A stretch of 39,055 bases of DNA from Campylobacterales bacterium (GTDB lineage: Bacteria; Campylobacterota; Campylobacteria; Campylobacterales; Hydrogenimonadaceae): positions 1-39,055 of the forward strand of contig JAMONQ010000090.1 of the NCBI GenBank assembly GCA_027065635.1, in the 5' to 3' direction. The notes under the pieces were generated by a model. The model saw nothing but the letters and a program-made list of their open reading frames with translations. It was not told where the DNA came from and searched no databases. Below are positions 16,754-25,640 of this stretch, in pieces (the stretch's first letter is position 1; each line of letters opens with the position of its first letter). The position numbers and the translations under genes are program-made.

Positions 16754-17720
16754 GATACTTATAACGATAACAGATACCGAAAACTTCAGGCAGTTTAGTC
16801 TGGGGCAGATATTCAGGTGGGTTTTTGCAGCGTTTCTGCTTTTGGTCGTAGCGGCAGGAGCGGCGGCCTACTTCTACCTTGTCTGGCTCGAAGAGGCCTA
16901 CGAGGAAGCGAGACTCAGGCAAGCGGTGCTGGAGCGCAACGTCTCTATACTGAATGGAAAGATACTGGAGCGTCAGCAGGCACTCGATCGTCTCGGCGAT
17001 CGCCTCAATGATCTGGAGCTTTTTGTGGGGGAGAGTCCCGGAAAGGACTTCTCAACCTCTGTAAGGATCCAGAACGTTACACTTTCTGCGGCACAGCTTG
17101 CACTGCTTTTTTCTATCGTACCAAACGGCGAGCCGCTTCCGATGCAGGGAGTGACGAGCGCTTACGGATGGAGAAAACACCCTATCAAGGGCGGCAAGGA
17201 GTTTCATGCCGGAATAGATCTAAGGGCCAAGAACCAAAAGCCTGTCTGGACCACGGCCAACGGTGTTGTAGAGTATGCAGGATATCACAAGAGAAGCGGA
17301 TACGGCAACCTCGTCATAGTTGACCACGGTTTCGGCTTCAAGACCTACTACGGCCATCTGAAAAAGGTGAGTGTACGTACCGGTGATACGCTGATAAAAG
17401 GCGATCTGGTCGGAATCAGCGGAAACAGCGGATTGAGTACGGCTCCACACCTGCACTACGAAATACGTTTTCTCGCACGCCCTCTGAACCCTTATCCGTT
17501 TTTGAAATGGAAAAAAGAGAGCTACACATCAATATTCAAGAAGGTGAAAAAAGTACCATGGGAATCTTTCATCGCACTAATAAGTCATATGGCGGCGCAG
17601 GCTATACCTCCGTCATCGCTCCAGGAACCAGAGTCGAAGGATCGATCGTCAGCGACGGAGGGGTCCATATCGACGGAGAAGTCGAAGGAGACGTCATCGC
17701 CGAAAGCCACGTCATCGTAA
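16743..17720 (+). CDS. csd1: M23-family (LytM) peptidoglycan endopeptidase, Csd1-like cell-shape protein
   Basis: 325 residues. A short cytoplasmic N-terminus, one membrane helix (about 24-46) and a coiled-coil (50-95) lead to a periplasmic M23 domain (about 130-250). The zinc and catalytic residues are H155 and D159 (HAGID) and H236/H238 (HLHYE), with H205 in YYGHLKK. In Helicobacter pylori the M23 proteins Csd1/Csd2, with bactofilin CcmA, create helical shape and lie between folC and mfd; the same order occurs here with one M23 gene. The last 53 residues (from 272) overlap ccmA in another frame and form a Ser/Lys/Glu-rich tail. Confidence 0.88.
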   Translation: MKHKILITITDTENFRQFSLGQIFRWVFAAFLLLVVAAGAAAYFYLVWLEEAYEEARLRQAVLERNVSILNGKILERQQALDRLGDRLNDLELFVGESPGKDFSTSVRIQNVTLSAAQLALLFSIVPNGEPLPMQGVTSAYGWRKHPIKGGKEFHAGIDLRAKNQKPVWTTANGVVEYAGYHKRSGYGNLVIVDHGFGFKTYYGHLKKVSVRTGDTLIKGDLVGISGNSGLSTAPHLHYEIRFLARPLNPYPFLKWKKESYTSIFKKVKKVPWESFIALISHMAAQAIPPSSLQEPESKDRSSATEGSISTEKSKETSSPKATSS

Positions 17721-17872
17721 CAGCTTCGGGTGTCGTCCGCGGCAATGTCGAGGCCAGAGAAGTCTATGTAGGCGGACGTGTTTGCGGTGATATCTGGGCT
17801 ATAGAGCTCGAGCTTTACGAAGGTGCCGAATGCGGCGGTGAAATCGAAGCTATGCGTATCATGAAAGGATAG
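17558..17872 (+). CDS. ccmA: Bactofilin CcmA, cell-shape scaffold
   Basis: 104 residues of the bactofilin (DUF583) family, small beta-helical proteins that polymerise without nucleotide. The pattern GTRVEGSIVSDGGVHIDGEVEGDV, AESHVIVTASGVVRGNVEA and EVYVGGRVCGDIWA shows the repeating short strands with glycine turns. I chose the ATG at 17558, starting MGIFHRTNKS, over 17507, which has no family-like sequence. The first 163 nt lie inside the 3' end of the peptidase gene in a different frame. CcmA is expected to position the Csd1-type peptidase at the membrane. Confidence 0.9.
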   Translation: MGIFHRTNKSYGGAGYTSVIAPGTRVEGSIVSDGGVHIDGEVEGDVIAESHVIVTASGVVRGNVEAREVYVGGRVCGDIWAIELELYEGAECGGEIEAMRIMKG

Positions 17873-17877
17873 AGGAT

Positions 17878-20859
17878 ATGGCGTTCGAAGCCGCACTTTA
17901 TGACTATTTCGAAGAGGGTAACAGACCAGATATAGTTTTATGTGAAAACGACAAAGAGGCGTCGAGTGCCGCGACGGTAGCGGCGCTTCACGGTATCGAG
18001 TGTACGACTCTTCCGGATTTCAGAGCCGTGTTCGGTGAAGATCTAAGAAGTTGGCGCGAAGAGATTTTTGCACTGAATACAGCTTTGCAAGAGTATTATC
18101 GCTCTAAAAAAAAGAGGCTTCTGATAGCCCCTTTTCATACGCTTTTATATCCGCTCCCAAGAAGCGAACTGGTAGAAAGAATGCGACTTTCATTTGCCGA
18201 TGAGGTCGATCTCGAGGCTCTGAAAGAGAGGCTTTTTGCATGGGGATACAGTTTCGTGGATGTAGTGGAGGCCAAAGGAGAGGTCTCCGTAAGGGGAGAT
18301 ATAATCGATATATACTCCCCGGCGAGCGAAAAGCCTTGGCGTATAAGCCTCTTCGATACGGAGATAGAGAATATAAGAACTTTCGAAATCGAGAGCCAGA
18401 AGTCCAACAGAGAGGAGGAGATCGAAACGATAGAGATCTCGCCCGCTCTTTATTCACTCACAAAAGAGCAGTACGAGGCACTCTCTAAGCGTATCGAAAG
18501 AAGCGATTGCGACGTTTTTGTAAAGGATGCAGCCTCTTTGGGGTTTTGGTACCTTGATGACCTTGCCTGCGACCTGATGGCGGACAAAAAGGCTGTGACG
18601 GTAAAAGATTTGCAGGAGGAGATAGCTTTTGCCTATGAACATGCGCCAAAAGCGCTGCCGAAAGCGCGTTTTGAACTTCCATCCCTTCCAAAGAGCGGCA
18701 AAAGCAGAAGTATCGAGCCGATCAATGTCGATATATTGACACAAAACTATCCGGAGCGCGAACTGGTTATCGTCGCAGCGAGTGAAGCGCTGGTAAGGCG
18801 CAGTCCGATAAAGGATATAGCCAGGGCGCGTATCGTCAAAGCGGATGGGATCGTAAATCTGCTGACACCGGAGAAGATCATCGTTTCGCTGAACAAGCCG
18901 TTCAGGAAACGGGCGGTAAAACGTCCTGCGATAATGCTGGACGATCTGAAGCCCGGAGATTATGTGGTGCATGAAACATATGGAGTAGGTATCTTCAAGG
19001 GTATCGAACCGCACCGGGTTCTTGGTGCGGTAAGAGACTTTGTCCATATTGTGTACCAGAACGACGATACCCTGCTGCTTCCGGTGGAGAACCTCGATAC
19101 GATAGACAGGTATATCGCCGAAGGCGGATCTTTGCCCGTTCTCGACAGGCTCGGCAAGGGGAGCTTCGGTAGGCTGAAGGCGAAGGTCAAGGAGCGGCTT
19201 TTTGCCATCGCCGGAGAGATCGTCAATATGTCGGCAAAACGCATGCTCCTCAAGGGTGCCGTTATCGATACGCATATACCGGAGCTCGTAGCGTTCAAAG
19301 AGGCGGCCGGTTTCGAGTATACTCAAGATCAGGTACGGGCGGTCGAGGAGATTTTTACGGATCTTGGCAGCGGCAGGGTGATGGACAGGCTTCTAAGCGG
19401 CGATGTGGGGTTTGGCAAGACCGAGGTGGCTATGAATGCTATTCTTGCGGTCGTCAAATCCGGATACCAGTGTGCGTTCGTCGTTCCGACGACGCTTCTT
19501 AGCGCCCAGCACTTCAAGAGTGTGAGCGAAAGGTTGACACCTTTTGGAGTGAGTGTGGCGAAGCTTGACCGTTTTACAACAGCCAGGCAGAAAAGAGAGA
19601 TTTTGCAGAGGCTCGAAAACGGAGATCTCGATCTTGTGATCGGAACCCACGCTCTTTTGGGGGCGAAGTTTGAAAAGCTCGGTCTGGTAATTATCGACGA
19701 AGAGCACAAGTTTGGTGTCAAGCAGAAAGAGGCTCTCAAAAAGATGAGCGAAGATGTCCATCTGCTGAGCATGAGCGCCACACCGATCCCCAGAAGCCTC
19801 AATATGGCGCTTAGCAAAATCAAGGGTTACAGCGAATTGCGCACACCGCCGCTGGAGAGAAAAGGGGTGAGGACCTTTGTCAAGAGCTTTGACGAGACGG
19901 TCGTCAAAGAGGCTGTGATGCGTGAACTTCGCCGAGGCGGACAGATCTTTTACGTCTTCAACTCGATAGCTGGAATAGAGAGCAAAAAAGAGGAACTTCT
20001 CCAGATTCTGCCGGATCTGCGCATTCTGGTACTCCACTCCAAGATCTCAGCCGCCGCAACGGAAAAGGAGATGCTCCGCTTTGAAGCGGGCGAGTACGAC
20101 CTGCTTCTAAGTACCTCTATCATAGAGTCCGGTATACATATGCCGCGCGTAAACACTATGATAGTAGACGGAGCCGATCGCTTCGGCATGGCCGACCTTC
20201 ATCAGCTGCGGGGCCGTGTAGGTCGCGGGAAGGTGGAGGGGTACTGCTACTTTCTGGTAGAAAACAAGGATGCGCTTACAGAACAGGCGAAGCGGCGACT
20301 GGTGGCTCTGGAGTCCAACTCCTTCCTGGGTAGCGGTGCAATGCTGGCCTACCACGATCTGGAGATCCGCGGCGGCGGCAACCTGATAGGCGAGAGCCAG
20401 AGCGGTCACATCAAGCAGATCGGGTACGCTCTTTATCTCAGGATGCTCGAAGACGCCATCAGGGAGTTGAGCCGGGAGAGTGCACCGAAACGCAAAAGTG
20501 TCGATATTAAATTGTCTATCACAGCATACCTCTCTGAAGAGTTGATTCCCCACGAGAGGGTGAGGCTGGAGCTTTACAGGCGGCTAAGCGGCTGTGAAGA
20601 TACTCACGATGTCGTGGAGATCGAGCAGGAGATCGAGGATAGGTTCGGAAGGCCCGATCTGCCAACCAGGCAGTTTCTCGATCTGGTTACGATCAAGATA
20701 CTGGCGGTAAAAAGAGGTATAGAGAGAATCAGTAATTACAATGAGAATATCACTATACAGTATAATGAAGAGAAAAAGAGCCACTTCAAAGCCCGCAGCA
20801 GAGATGACGACGATCTCATTTCGGCGGTTTTGGAGTTTTTAAGGAGAGAAAGAGAATGA
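17878..20859 (+). CDS. mfd: Transcription-repair coupling factor Mfd
   Basis: 993 residues. Mfd removes stalled RNA polymerase from DNA lesions and recruits UvrA. The N-terminal UvrB-like part (1-330) includes VRGDIIDIYSP and ISLFDTEIENIRTFE. The RNA polymerase-interacting domain follows with LKPGDYVVHETYGVGIFKGI and the RID-type sequence RDFVHIVYQNDDTLLLPVENL. The translocase module has Walker A LSGDVGFGKTEVAMNA, DEEH box IIDEEHKFGVKQKE, SATPIPRSL, and motif VI LRGRVGRGKVEGYCY. The C-terminal TRCF domain ends at about 970. It is slightly shorter than E. coli Mfd, as usual in this phylum. It starts 5 nt after ccmA. Confidence 0.97.
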   Translation: MAFEAALYDYFEEGNRPDIVLCENDKEASSAATVAALHGIECTTLPDFRAVFGEDLRSWREEIFALNTALQEYYRSKKKRLLIAPFHTLLYPLPRSELVERMRLSFADEVDLEALKERLFAWGYSFVDVVEAKGEVSVRGDIIDIYSPASEKPWRISLFDTEIENIRTFEIESQKSNREEEIETIEISPALYSLTKEQYEALSKRIERSDCDVFVKDAASLGFWYLDDLACDLMADKKAVTVKDLQEEIAFAYEHAPKALPKARFELPSLPKSGKSRSIEPINVDILTQNYPERELVIVAASEALVRRSPIKDIARARIVKADGIVNLLTPEKIIVSLNKPFRKRAVKRPAIMLDDLKPGDYVVHETYGVGIFKGIEPHRVLGAVRDFVHIVYQNDDTLLLPVENLDTIDRYIAEGGSLPVLDRLGKGSFGRLKAKVKERLFAIAGEIVNMSAKRMLLKGAVIDTHIPELVAFKEAAGFEYTQDQVRAVEEIFTDLGSGRVMDRLLSGDVGFGKTEVAMNAILAVVKSGYQCAFVVPTTLLSAQHFKSVSERLTPFGVSVAKLDRFTTARQKREILQRLENGDLDLVIGTHALLGAKFEKLGLVIIDEEHKFGVKQKEALKKMSEDVHLLSMSATPIPRSLNMALSKIKGYSELRTPPLERKGVRTFVKSFDETVVKEAVMRELRRGGQIFYVFNSIAGIESKKEELLQILPDLRILVLHSKISAAATEKEMLRFEAGEYDLLLSTSIIESGIHMPRVNTMIVDGADRFGMADLHQLRGRVGRGKVEGYCYFLVENKDALTEQAKRRLVALESNSFLGSGAMLAYHDLEIRGGGNLIGESQSGHIKQIGYALYLRMLEDAIRELSRESAPKRKSVDIKLSITAYLSEELIPHERVRLELYRRLSGCEDTHDVVEIEQEIEDRFGRPDLPTRQFLDLVTIKILAVKRGIERISNYNENITIQYNEEKKSHFKARSRDDDDLISAVLEFLRRERE

Positions 20860-21251
20860 AAAGCGGTCTATTGCTAATCTTCGGAGCCGTTTTGGTTTTT
20901 GGCGGAGAGTACTACTATATGAACGGTGACAAACGGGTGGAGTTGGAGCCTATTTCACCCTTGGCGGCGAAATACTCGGTTTCTGGATCGGCTCTTTATT
21001 TCAAAAAAGGGGACGGCAAAGAGATCGCCGTTCCGAATAGAGTGATACTAAAGCTCGATTCGCCCGAGAATCTGGATAGTTATCTTCGCAAGTACAATCT
21101 TAAGCTGGTCAAAAAGTTCGATTTCGGCAATATGTATCTTCTGGAAGCCCAAACACCGGAGCTTGCGCTGGAGGCGGCCAACGCTCTTTATGAGGAGAAG
21201 GATGTAGTTTTGGCGCAGCCCGATATCATAAGATCCTGGAGGCTGAGATGA
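20856..21251 (+). CDS. Exported prodomain-like protein (separately encoded subtilase propeptide)
   Basis: 131 residues with an N-terminal hydrophobic signal (about 3-17, SGLLLIFGAVLVFGG). The part from about 50 resembles the inhibitor/propeptide fold of subtilisin-type proteases: VPNRVILKLDSPENLDSYLRKYNLKLVKKFDFGNMYLLEA, then a helix and AQPDIIRSWRLR. The matching protease is the next gene, overlapping by 4 nt. In most subtilases the propeptide is fused to the catalytic domain; here the stop codon and the new signal peptide of the protease show that the two are separate proteins, not a frameshift. Likely role: folding chaperone and inhibitor. Family assignment is inference. Confidence 0.65.
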   Translation: MKSGLLLIFGAVLVFGGEYYYMNGDKRVELEPISPLAAKYSVSGSALYFKKGDGKEIAVPNRVILKLDSPENLDSYLRKYNLKLVKKFDFGNMYLLEAQTPELALEAANALYEEKDVVLAQPDIIRSWRLR

Positions 21252-22351
21252 GACTCTACATGTACGCTTTGGTAGCAGCCGCCGTTATACTGCTGCAAGG
21301 TTGCGGATCCGATACGGAAGGCTCCTTCGTCTCTACGACCGAACGAAGTGTGGCTCCATACAGTGACAACCCGCTTTATTATCAGCAGTGGTATCTGCAT
21401 CGCGACGACGCGTTTTATGCTACGTACGGAATCGATCCGGATGCCAATATACACCCGTGGCCCACTACGCAGTATACCGGTAGAGGCGTCAAGGTGGTCG
21501 TGATAGACGATGCGCTCGATACGTATCATGAAGATCTTAAGGATGGTATTGTCGCCACTTACGATGTAGAGAGCAGAACCTCCGACGTTTTGCCGAGAAG
21601 CTCCATCGAAAACCACGGCACCGAAGTGACAGGTGTAGTGCTGGCTACCAGCAACACTTTGGGAATAACCGGTATAGCGCCGGGGGCACAGATATATTTT
21701 ATAAGGATTCCGTTTACAAGCGCATTGACCGAGAGTATGATAATCGATGCGTTCCAGCAGGCGAAGGAGTGGGGAGCGGATGTGATCAACTGCAGCTGGG
21801 GAAGCGGCGATGTGAGTGCCGCGGTAGCGGCGGCTATACAGGATGTGGCCGTAAACGGACGCGGCGGTAAGGGGACGATAGTGGTCTTTGCCGCCGGAAA
21901 CGGCGGAGATGACGCGCTTGGCGATCCTATAGGAAACGACGAATCGGGGTTGCCGGAGGTGATAGCGGTCGGAGCTACAAATATATACAACCAACGCACT
22001 CCTTACAGCAACTACGGTCCCGAGCTCGATCTGATGGCTCCGGGAGGGGAGTATATGGGGATAGCTACGCTCGATCGCACGGGAAGCGTAGGAGACGATC
22101 CGGGCAACTACCTCTACTTCAATTCTCCGGGAGCGTTTGGCGGGACTTCGGCATCTGCTCCTATCGTAGCGGGAGCGGCGGCGCTTTTGCTTGAAGCAAA
22201 CGGCGATCTGACGAGAGAGGAGGTCATGAGTCTGCTGCAAAGCCATGCCGACAAGATAGATACGGCGCAGTGCAGTTACGATACCAACGGCCACAGTGAC
22301 TACTGCGGATACGGCAAGATAAACTTGTACAATACGCTGCTTGCTTTATGA
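21248..22351 (+). CDS. S8-family serine protease, kexin-like, predicted lipoprotein
   Basis: 367 residues. The N-terminus has a hydrophobic stretch ending in LLQGC, so Cys19 is a probable lipidation site. The catalytic triad is complete: Asp87 (VVVIDDALD), His123 (ENHGTEVTGV) and Ser301 (FGGTSASAPIVAG), with oxyanion Asn218 (FAAGNGGDD). The sequence before the Asp (QQWYLHRDDA, TGRGVKVVVIDD) and AAGNGG resemble the kexin/proprotein convertase branch. Two cysteines near the end (CSYD, DYCGYGKINL) may form a disulfide. No P-domain is present. It is likely anchored in a cell-envelope membrane, with its propeptide encoded just upstream. Substrates are unknown. Confidence 0.88.
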   Translation: MRLYMYALVAAAVILLQGCGSDTEGSFVSTTERSVAPYSDNPLYYQQWYLHRDDAFYATYGIDPDANIHPWPTTQYTGRGVKVVVIDDALDTYHEDLKDGIVATYDVESRTSDVLPRSSIENHGTEVTGVVLATSNTLGITGIAPGAQIYFIRIPFTSALTESMIIDAFQQAKEWGADVINCSWGSGDVSAAVAAAIQDVAVNGRGGKGTIVVFAAGNGGDDALGDPIGNDESGLPEVIAVGATNIYNQRTPYSNYGPELDLMAPGGEYMGIATLDRTGSVGDDPGNYLYFNSPGAFGGTSASAPIVAGAAALLLEANGDLTREEVMSLLQSHADKIDTAQCSYDTNGHSDYCGYGKINLYNTLLAL

Positions 22352-22361
22352 GGATTTTGGT

Positions 22362-22865
22362 GTGAGAGAACTTTTTCTATTGAGGCACGCGAAATCGAGC
22401 TGGGACGATCCCGCTCTTAGTGACTTTGAACGACCGTTGAACAGTCGAGGCAAAGAGGATGCCCCGCTTATGGGCGAACATATCGAAAGGCTCGGGATAA
22501 AGCCCGATCTCGTTCTGTCGTCTCCCGCCAAACGGGCCAAAAAGACGGCGAAGATAGTAGCACATAAGCTCGGTTATTCGGAAGAGAGGATCGAGTGGCT
22601 GGATCGGATATATGAAGCGTCGGTGCAGACTCTTCTTTATACTGTATGCCAGCTTCCGAAAGAGGCCAAACGGGTTATGATAGTAGGACACAACCCGGCT
22701 CTTACCATGCTGGCGAATATTCTTGGAGATGTAGCTATCGACAATATCCCCACAGCGGGCATCGTCGGAATCGCGTTCGACAGTTCAGACTGGCATGAAG
22801 CGTGCCGGATGCAGGGACATACGATACTTTTCGACTATCCGAAAAAAGTGAAAGGATTGAGTTGA
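22362..22865 (+). CDS. sixA: Phosphohistidine phosphatase, SixA family
   Basis: 167 residues of the histidine-phosphatase superfamily. ELFLLRHAKSSWDDP carries the catalytic RH pair at the N-terminus, and VMIVGHNPALTMLA carries the second catalytic His. The SSWDDP and DFERPLNSRGKEDAP stretches are characteristic of SixA, which removes phosphate from His of phosphotransfer proteins. I chose the GTG at 22362, 8 nt after GAGG; a TTG at 22341 would add seven residues. It overlaps the next gene by 4 nt (TTGA). Confidence 0.85.
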   Translation: MRELFLLRHAKSSWDDPALSDFERPLNSRGKEDAPLMGEHIERLGIKPDLVLSSPAKRAKKTAKIVAHKLGYSEERIEWLDRIYEASVQTLLYTVCQLPKEAKRVMIVGHNPALTMLANILGDVAIDNIPTAGIVGIAFDSSDWHEACRMQGHTILFDYPKKVKGLS

Positions 22866-23680
22866 GGGTAGGCTTTATAGGCGATATCGTCGGACGCCCC
22901 GGACGCAAGATGATACGGCGCTTTCTTCCTTCGCTCAGGAAGGAAGAGGAGATCGATTTCGTTGTTGCGAATTACGAGAATGCCAGTCACGGTTTCGGAT
23001 TGACGCAAAAGAGTGCGAACGAGCTTTTCGGTGCAGGTATCGATACGATGACCGGCGGAAATCACACATGGGACAAGAAAGAGATCGGCGGCTTGCTTGA
23101 GAGTATGCCGCTGCTAAGGCCTGCAAACTACCCCGAAGGTGTACCTGGAAGCGGTGTAGCGATCTATGAAGTGTGCGGAGAGCGGCTTGCCGTCGTCAAT
23201 ATAATGGGCCATTTCGCGATGCCCATGGTTGACAACCCATTTATAGCGGCCGAGCGGATCGTCGGGGAGCTCGAGGCTGAAGGAGTAGGCAACATTCTGA
23301 TAGATATGCATGCCGAGGCTACGAGCGAGAAGCGGGCTCTTTTGATGATGCTAAGAGAGCGTGTCAGCGCAATTATGGGTACTCATACCCATGTCGGTAC
23401 AGACGATCTGGTAATTGACAGAGGATGCGCCTATGTCACCGATGTAGGATTGACAGGATGCCGCGACAATGTGATCGGTATGGATGCCAGGGTGCCGATA
23501 GAGCGTTTTTTGACCGGTCTTCCGGGACGTTTTGAAGTACCGAACAGCTGCAAGGGTGTGCTGCAGATGATAGTTATGGAGTTTGAAGAGGGGCGGGCAT
23601 CCGAGGCGTATAAAATCAAAGTCTATAGCGAAGGCGAGAAGGAGACGGCTCTCAAAGCGAGAGTGGAGAGCGGGTTATGA
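22862..23680 (+). CDS. ymdB: YmdB-family metallophosphoesterase
   Basis: 272 residues from the TTG at 22862, preceded by AAAGGA; the protein then begins MRVGFIGDIVGRPGRK, the usual start. Metal ligands are visible in GDIVG, VANYENASHGFG, GGNHTWDKKE, NIMGHFAMP, LIDMHAEATSEK and GTHTHVGTDD. The Bacillus YmdB homologue is a 2',3'-cyclic nucleotide phosphodiesterase affecting biofilm and sporulation gene expression; the physiological role in Campylobacterota is not clear to me. The length matches the family. It overlaps sixA by 4 nt. Confidence 0.9.
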   Translation: MRVGFIGDIVGRPGRKMIRRFLPSLRKEEEIDFVVANYENASHGFGLTQKSANELFGAGIDTMTGGNHTWDKKEIGGLLESMPLLRPANYPEGVPGSGVAIYEVCGERLAVVNIMGHFAMPMVDNPFIAAERIVGELEAEGVGNILIDMHAEATSEKRALLMMLRERVSAIMGTHTHVGTDDLVIDRGCAYVTDVGLTGCRDNVIGMDARVPIERFLTGLPGRFEVPNSCKGVLQMIVMEFEEGRASEAYKIKVYSEGEKETALKARVESGL

Positions 23681-23703
23681 GATTATCTGCGGAGTAAAAA
23701 AAG

Positions 23704-24366
23704 ATGGTAGATAGTTACGAGTTGATCGAAGCGTTGAGTGCCCTGAATCTGCCGTTGCGTGATAGAGATCCATGGTGGTGGCCAAACAGCGGCAGCTATG
23801 AAGTCGTAATCGGTGCGATCTTGACACAGAATACGAGATGGGAGAAGGTCGAGAAGGCGCTGCAAAACCTTGGATCTCTCGACGCTCTTACTATGGATGG
23901 GCTCGACAGGATCGATGAAGAGTCGCTCCGTGAAGCTATAAAGCCGGCAGGTTTTTACAATACAAAGGCGAAACGGTTGAAGATTCTAAACCAGGCCATA
24001 GGCGACAAGTTCGGTGATTTCGAGAGTTTTCAGATCGAAGTGGAGCGCGGATGGCTTCTGGGTAAAAAGGGGATAGGAGAGGAGACGGCCGATGCGATTT
24101 TAAACTACGCCTGCTATCGTGAAGCGATGGTCGTAGACTCCTATACCGCCGCTTTGCTTAGATCTTTCGGCTTCGAGTTTGAAAGCTACAGGGAGATTCA
24201 GGCGTGGCTGATAGAGGGACTCAAAATGAACGATACTAAAGTGCGCGCCATTTTTCCAAAAGAGCCGAAAGCGCAAATATACGCACTCTTTCACGGGATG
24301 ATCGTCGAATATTGCAAACGCTACAAGCGGGGCAGGGAGGTCGATATTTCGCCGCTGGCCGGGTAG
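23704..24366 (+). CDS. magIII: 3-methyladenine DNA glycosylase, MagIII type (HhH-GPD family)
   Basis: 220 residues of the endonuclease III superfamily. DPWWWPNSGSYEVVIGAILTQN at residues 22-43 and GFYNTKAKRLKIL match Helicobacter pylori MagIII as I remember it. The helix-hairpin-helix is LLGKKGIGEETADAILNYA (118-136) and the catalytic Asp is D145 (VVDSY). The position of the EndoIII lyase lysine is Glu (GIGEETA), which fits a monofunctional glycosylase. The C-terminus lacks the four cysteines of an iron-sulfur cluster, again as in MagIII. It would remove alkylated adenine. The last 46 nt overlap the convergent NlpC/P60 gene. Confidence 0.87.
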   Translation: MVDSYELIEALSALNLPLRDRDPWWWPNSGSYEVVIGAILTQNTRWEKVEKALQNLGSLDALTMDGLDRIDEESLREAIKPAGFYNTKAKRLKILNQAIGDKFGDFESFQIEVERGWLLGKKGIGEETADAILNYACYREAMVVDSYTAALLRSFGFEFESYREIQAWLIEGLKMNDTKVRAIFPKEPKAQIYALFHGMIVEYCKRYKRGREVDISPLAG

Positions 24367-25640
24367 ATGGGGATATTCATGGAGTCTATTCTCTCTATAG
24401 GCAGCGACTTCTTGTCGGCTTCAGGGATTTCCATACCAAGATCGAGTCTGGTAATGACTGCCTTCGCGATGAGGTAGCGGCCGCCATCTTCGGTACGGAT
24501 TCCCCAGATATTGTGCATGACGTAGGCGTTTTTGTTTTTAGTGCCGACATAGAGCATTATATGCCCCGGAAGATGGACCAGGGTAAGAAAAGGGATACCG
24601 TTTTTGATGATCACTCGCTCCTTCTCTCTCTTTGAAAGTCCCTTCAAAGAGATCACTTTTCCTACTTTCGCCTGCGCTTTCGAGTTTCTCGGAAGCCATA
24701 TACCAAACGGTGCGAAGAAGTCGCGGGTCATTGCGGAGCAGTCCCTGTCCTGCGCAACTCCACCCCATCCGTAAGGCTCGCCGAGCAGGCCGCTTGCGAT
24801 GAGTGCGATATTGGTACGATCGAAAGAAAGAGGCATCCTTTTCGCCCATGTGAGCGGTATGAGGCTCTCTTCGAATCTCGCTTGCCGATCGATCTCTTTT
24901 GGAACCAGAATCCGGTAGAAGCCATCCTCCTCTCTGATAAGGGGAAAGAGAGTGGCGGTTTTGGCGTAGAAGAGAAAGTTCTGCTTTCCGTCATAAAGAG
25001 CCGCCCCCTCCTTGACTACCGTAACCATCGGCATCTTCATTATTCTATCTATCTGTTTTTGGGAAACGAAAGCTATATCTTCGATTTTTAGCCACCCGAG
25101 TGCGAAAGGTGTCTGTACAAATGCCCATCCTCCGTCTCGGCTGAGATGTGATACGAGCAGAGGTGTGAATGCCTTGATCGCACTGTTTTGGTTGTAATCG
25201 AAGGGATATCCCTCTCCAGCTGACGAGGGATCGAAAAAGATCGGTCGCTCAGAGGGAAAGAGGCGTAGGTTCGAGGGACGGATCGTAACTGCATGGCGCT
25301 TCATCCTGTTCAAGGCGTCGTAATTTGAATTTTCGATCCATCTTGACCATCTGCTTTTTAAAAGCGGCAGGCGGTTTTCCCCAAAGAGAGTTCTCTTTTC
25401 GTAGTAGCGTATGGCCCATGTAACGGATGAGGAAGCGGTGTCGACTCTGTTCAAAAGCCAGGGCGTATAACGTTTTTGTAAAAAGTCGGCATAGAGGCGC
25501 GAGTGCTCTTTCGGACTCAAGGAAGCTGGATCGTTTTTTAAAAAGGGAGCGAGTTCTTCGGTAGTTAAAGGAGCGGGCTTTTTATATGCACATCCGCCTA
25601 TAAGAAGTGCAAACAGAGCGCAAAGAAGCAGATCTCTCAT
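24321..25640 (-). CDS. NlpC/P60 lipoprotein with SH3-type domains (peptidoglycan hydrolase)
   Basis: 439 residues from the ATG at 25640, which overlaps the dnaX stop as ATGA. MRDLLLCALFALLIGGC gives a lipoprotein signal with Cys17. Residues 30-120 form a helical N-terminal region, followed by bacterial SH3-like segments at about 120-190 and 200-260 that would bind peptidoglycan. The NlpC/P60 domain has catalytic Cys301 (DRDCSAMTRDFF) and His360 (LPGHIMLYVG), preceded by GEPYGWGG. Such enzymes cut peptide bonds in cell wall muropeptides. The frame is open 49 codons upstream inside dnaX, which I reject as the start. It overlaps magIII on the other strand by 46 nt. Confidence 0.88.
   Translation of the reverse strand: MRDLLLCALFALLIGGCAYKKPAPLTTEELAPFLKNDPASLSPKEHSRLYADFLQKRYTPWLLNRVDTASSSVTWAIRYYEKRTLFGENRLPLLKSRWSRWIENSNYDALNRMKRHAVTIRPSNLRLFPSERPIFFDPSSAGEGYPFDYNQNSAIKAFTPLLVSHLSRDGGWAFVQTPFALGWLKIEDIAFVSQKQIDRIMKMPMVTVVKEGAALYDGKQNFLFYAKTATLFPLIREEDGFYRILVPKEIDRQARFEESLIPLTWAKRMPLSFDRTNIALIASGLLGEPYGWGGVAQDRDCSAMTRDFFAPFGIWLPRNSKAQAKVGKVISLKGLSKREKERVIIKNGIPFLTLVHLPGHIMLYVGTKNKNAYVMHNIWGIRTEDGGRYLIAKAVITRLDLGMEIPEADKKSLPIERIDSMNIPIYPASGEISTSLPRL

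Noticed and set aside
20856..22351. Prodomain and protease as one gene broken by a frameshift
   Set aside because: The protease has its own start, hydrophobic signal and lipobox, and the upstream frame ends at a natural propeptide boundary; two genes fit better.
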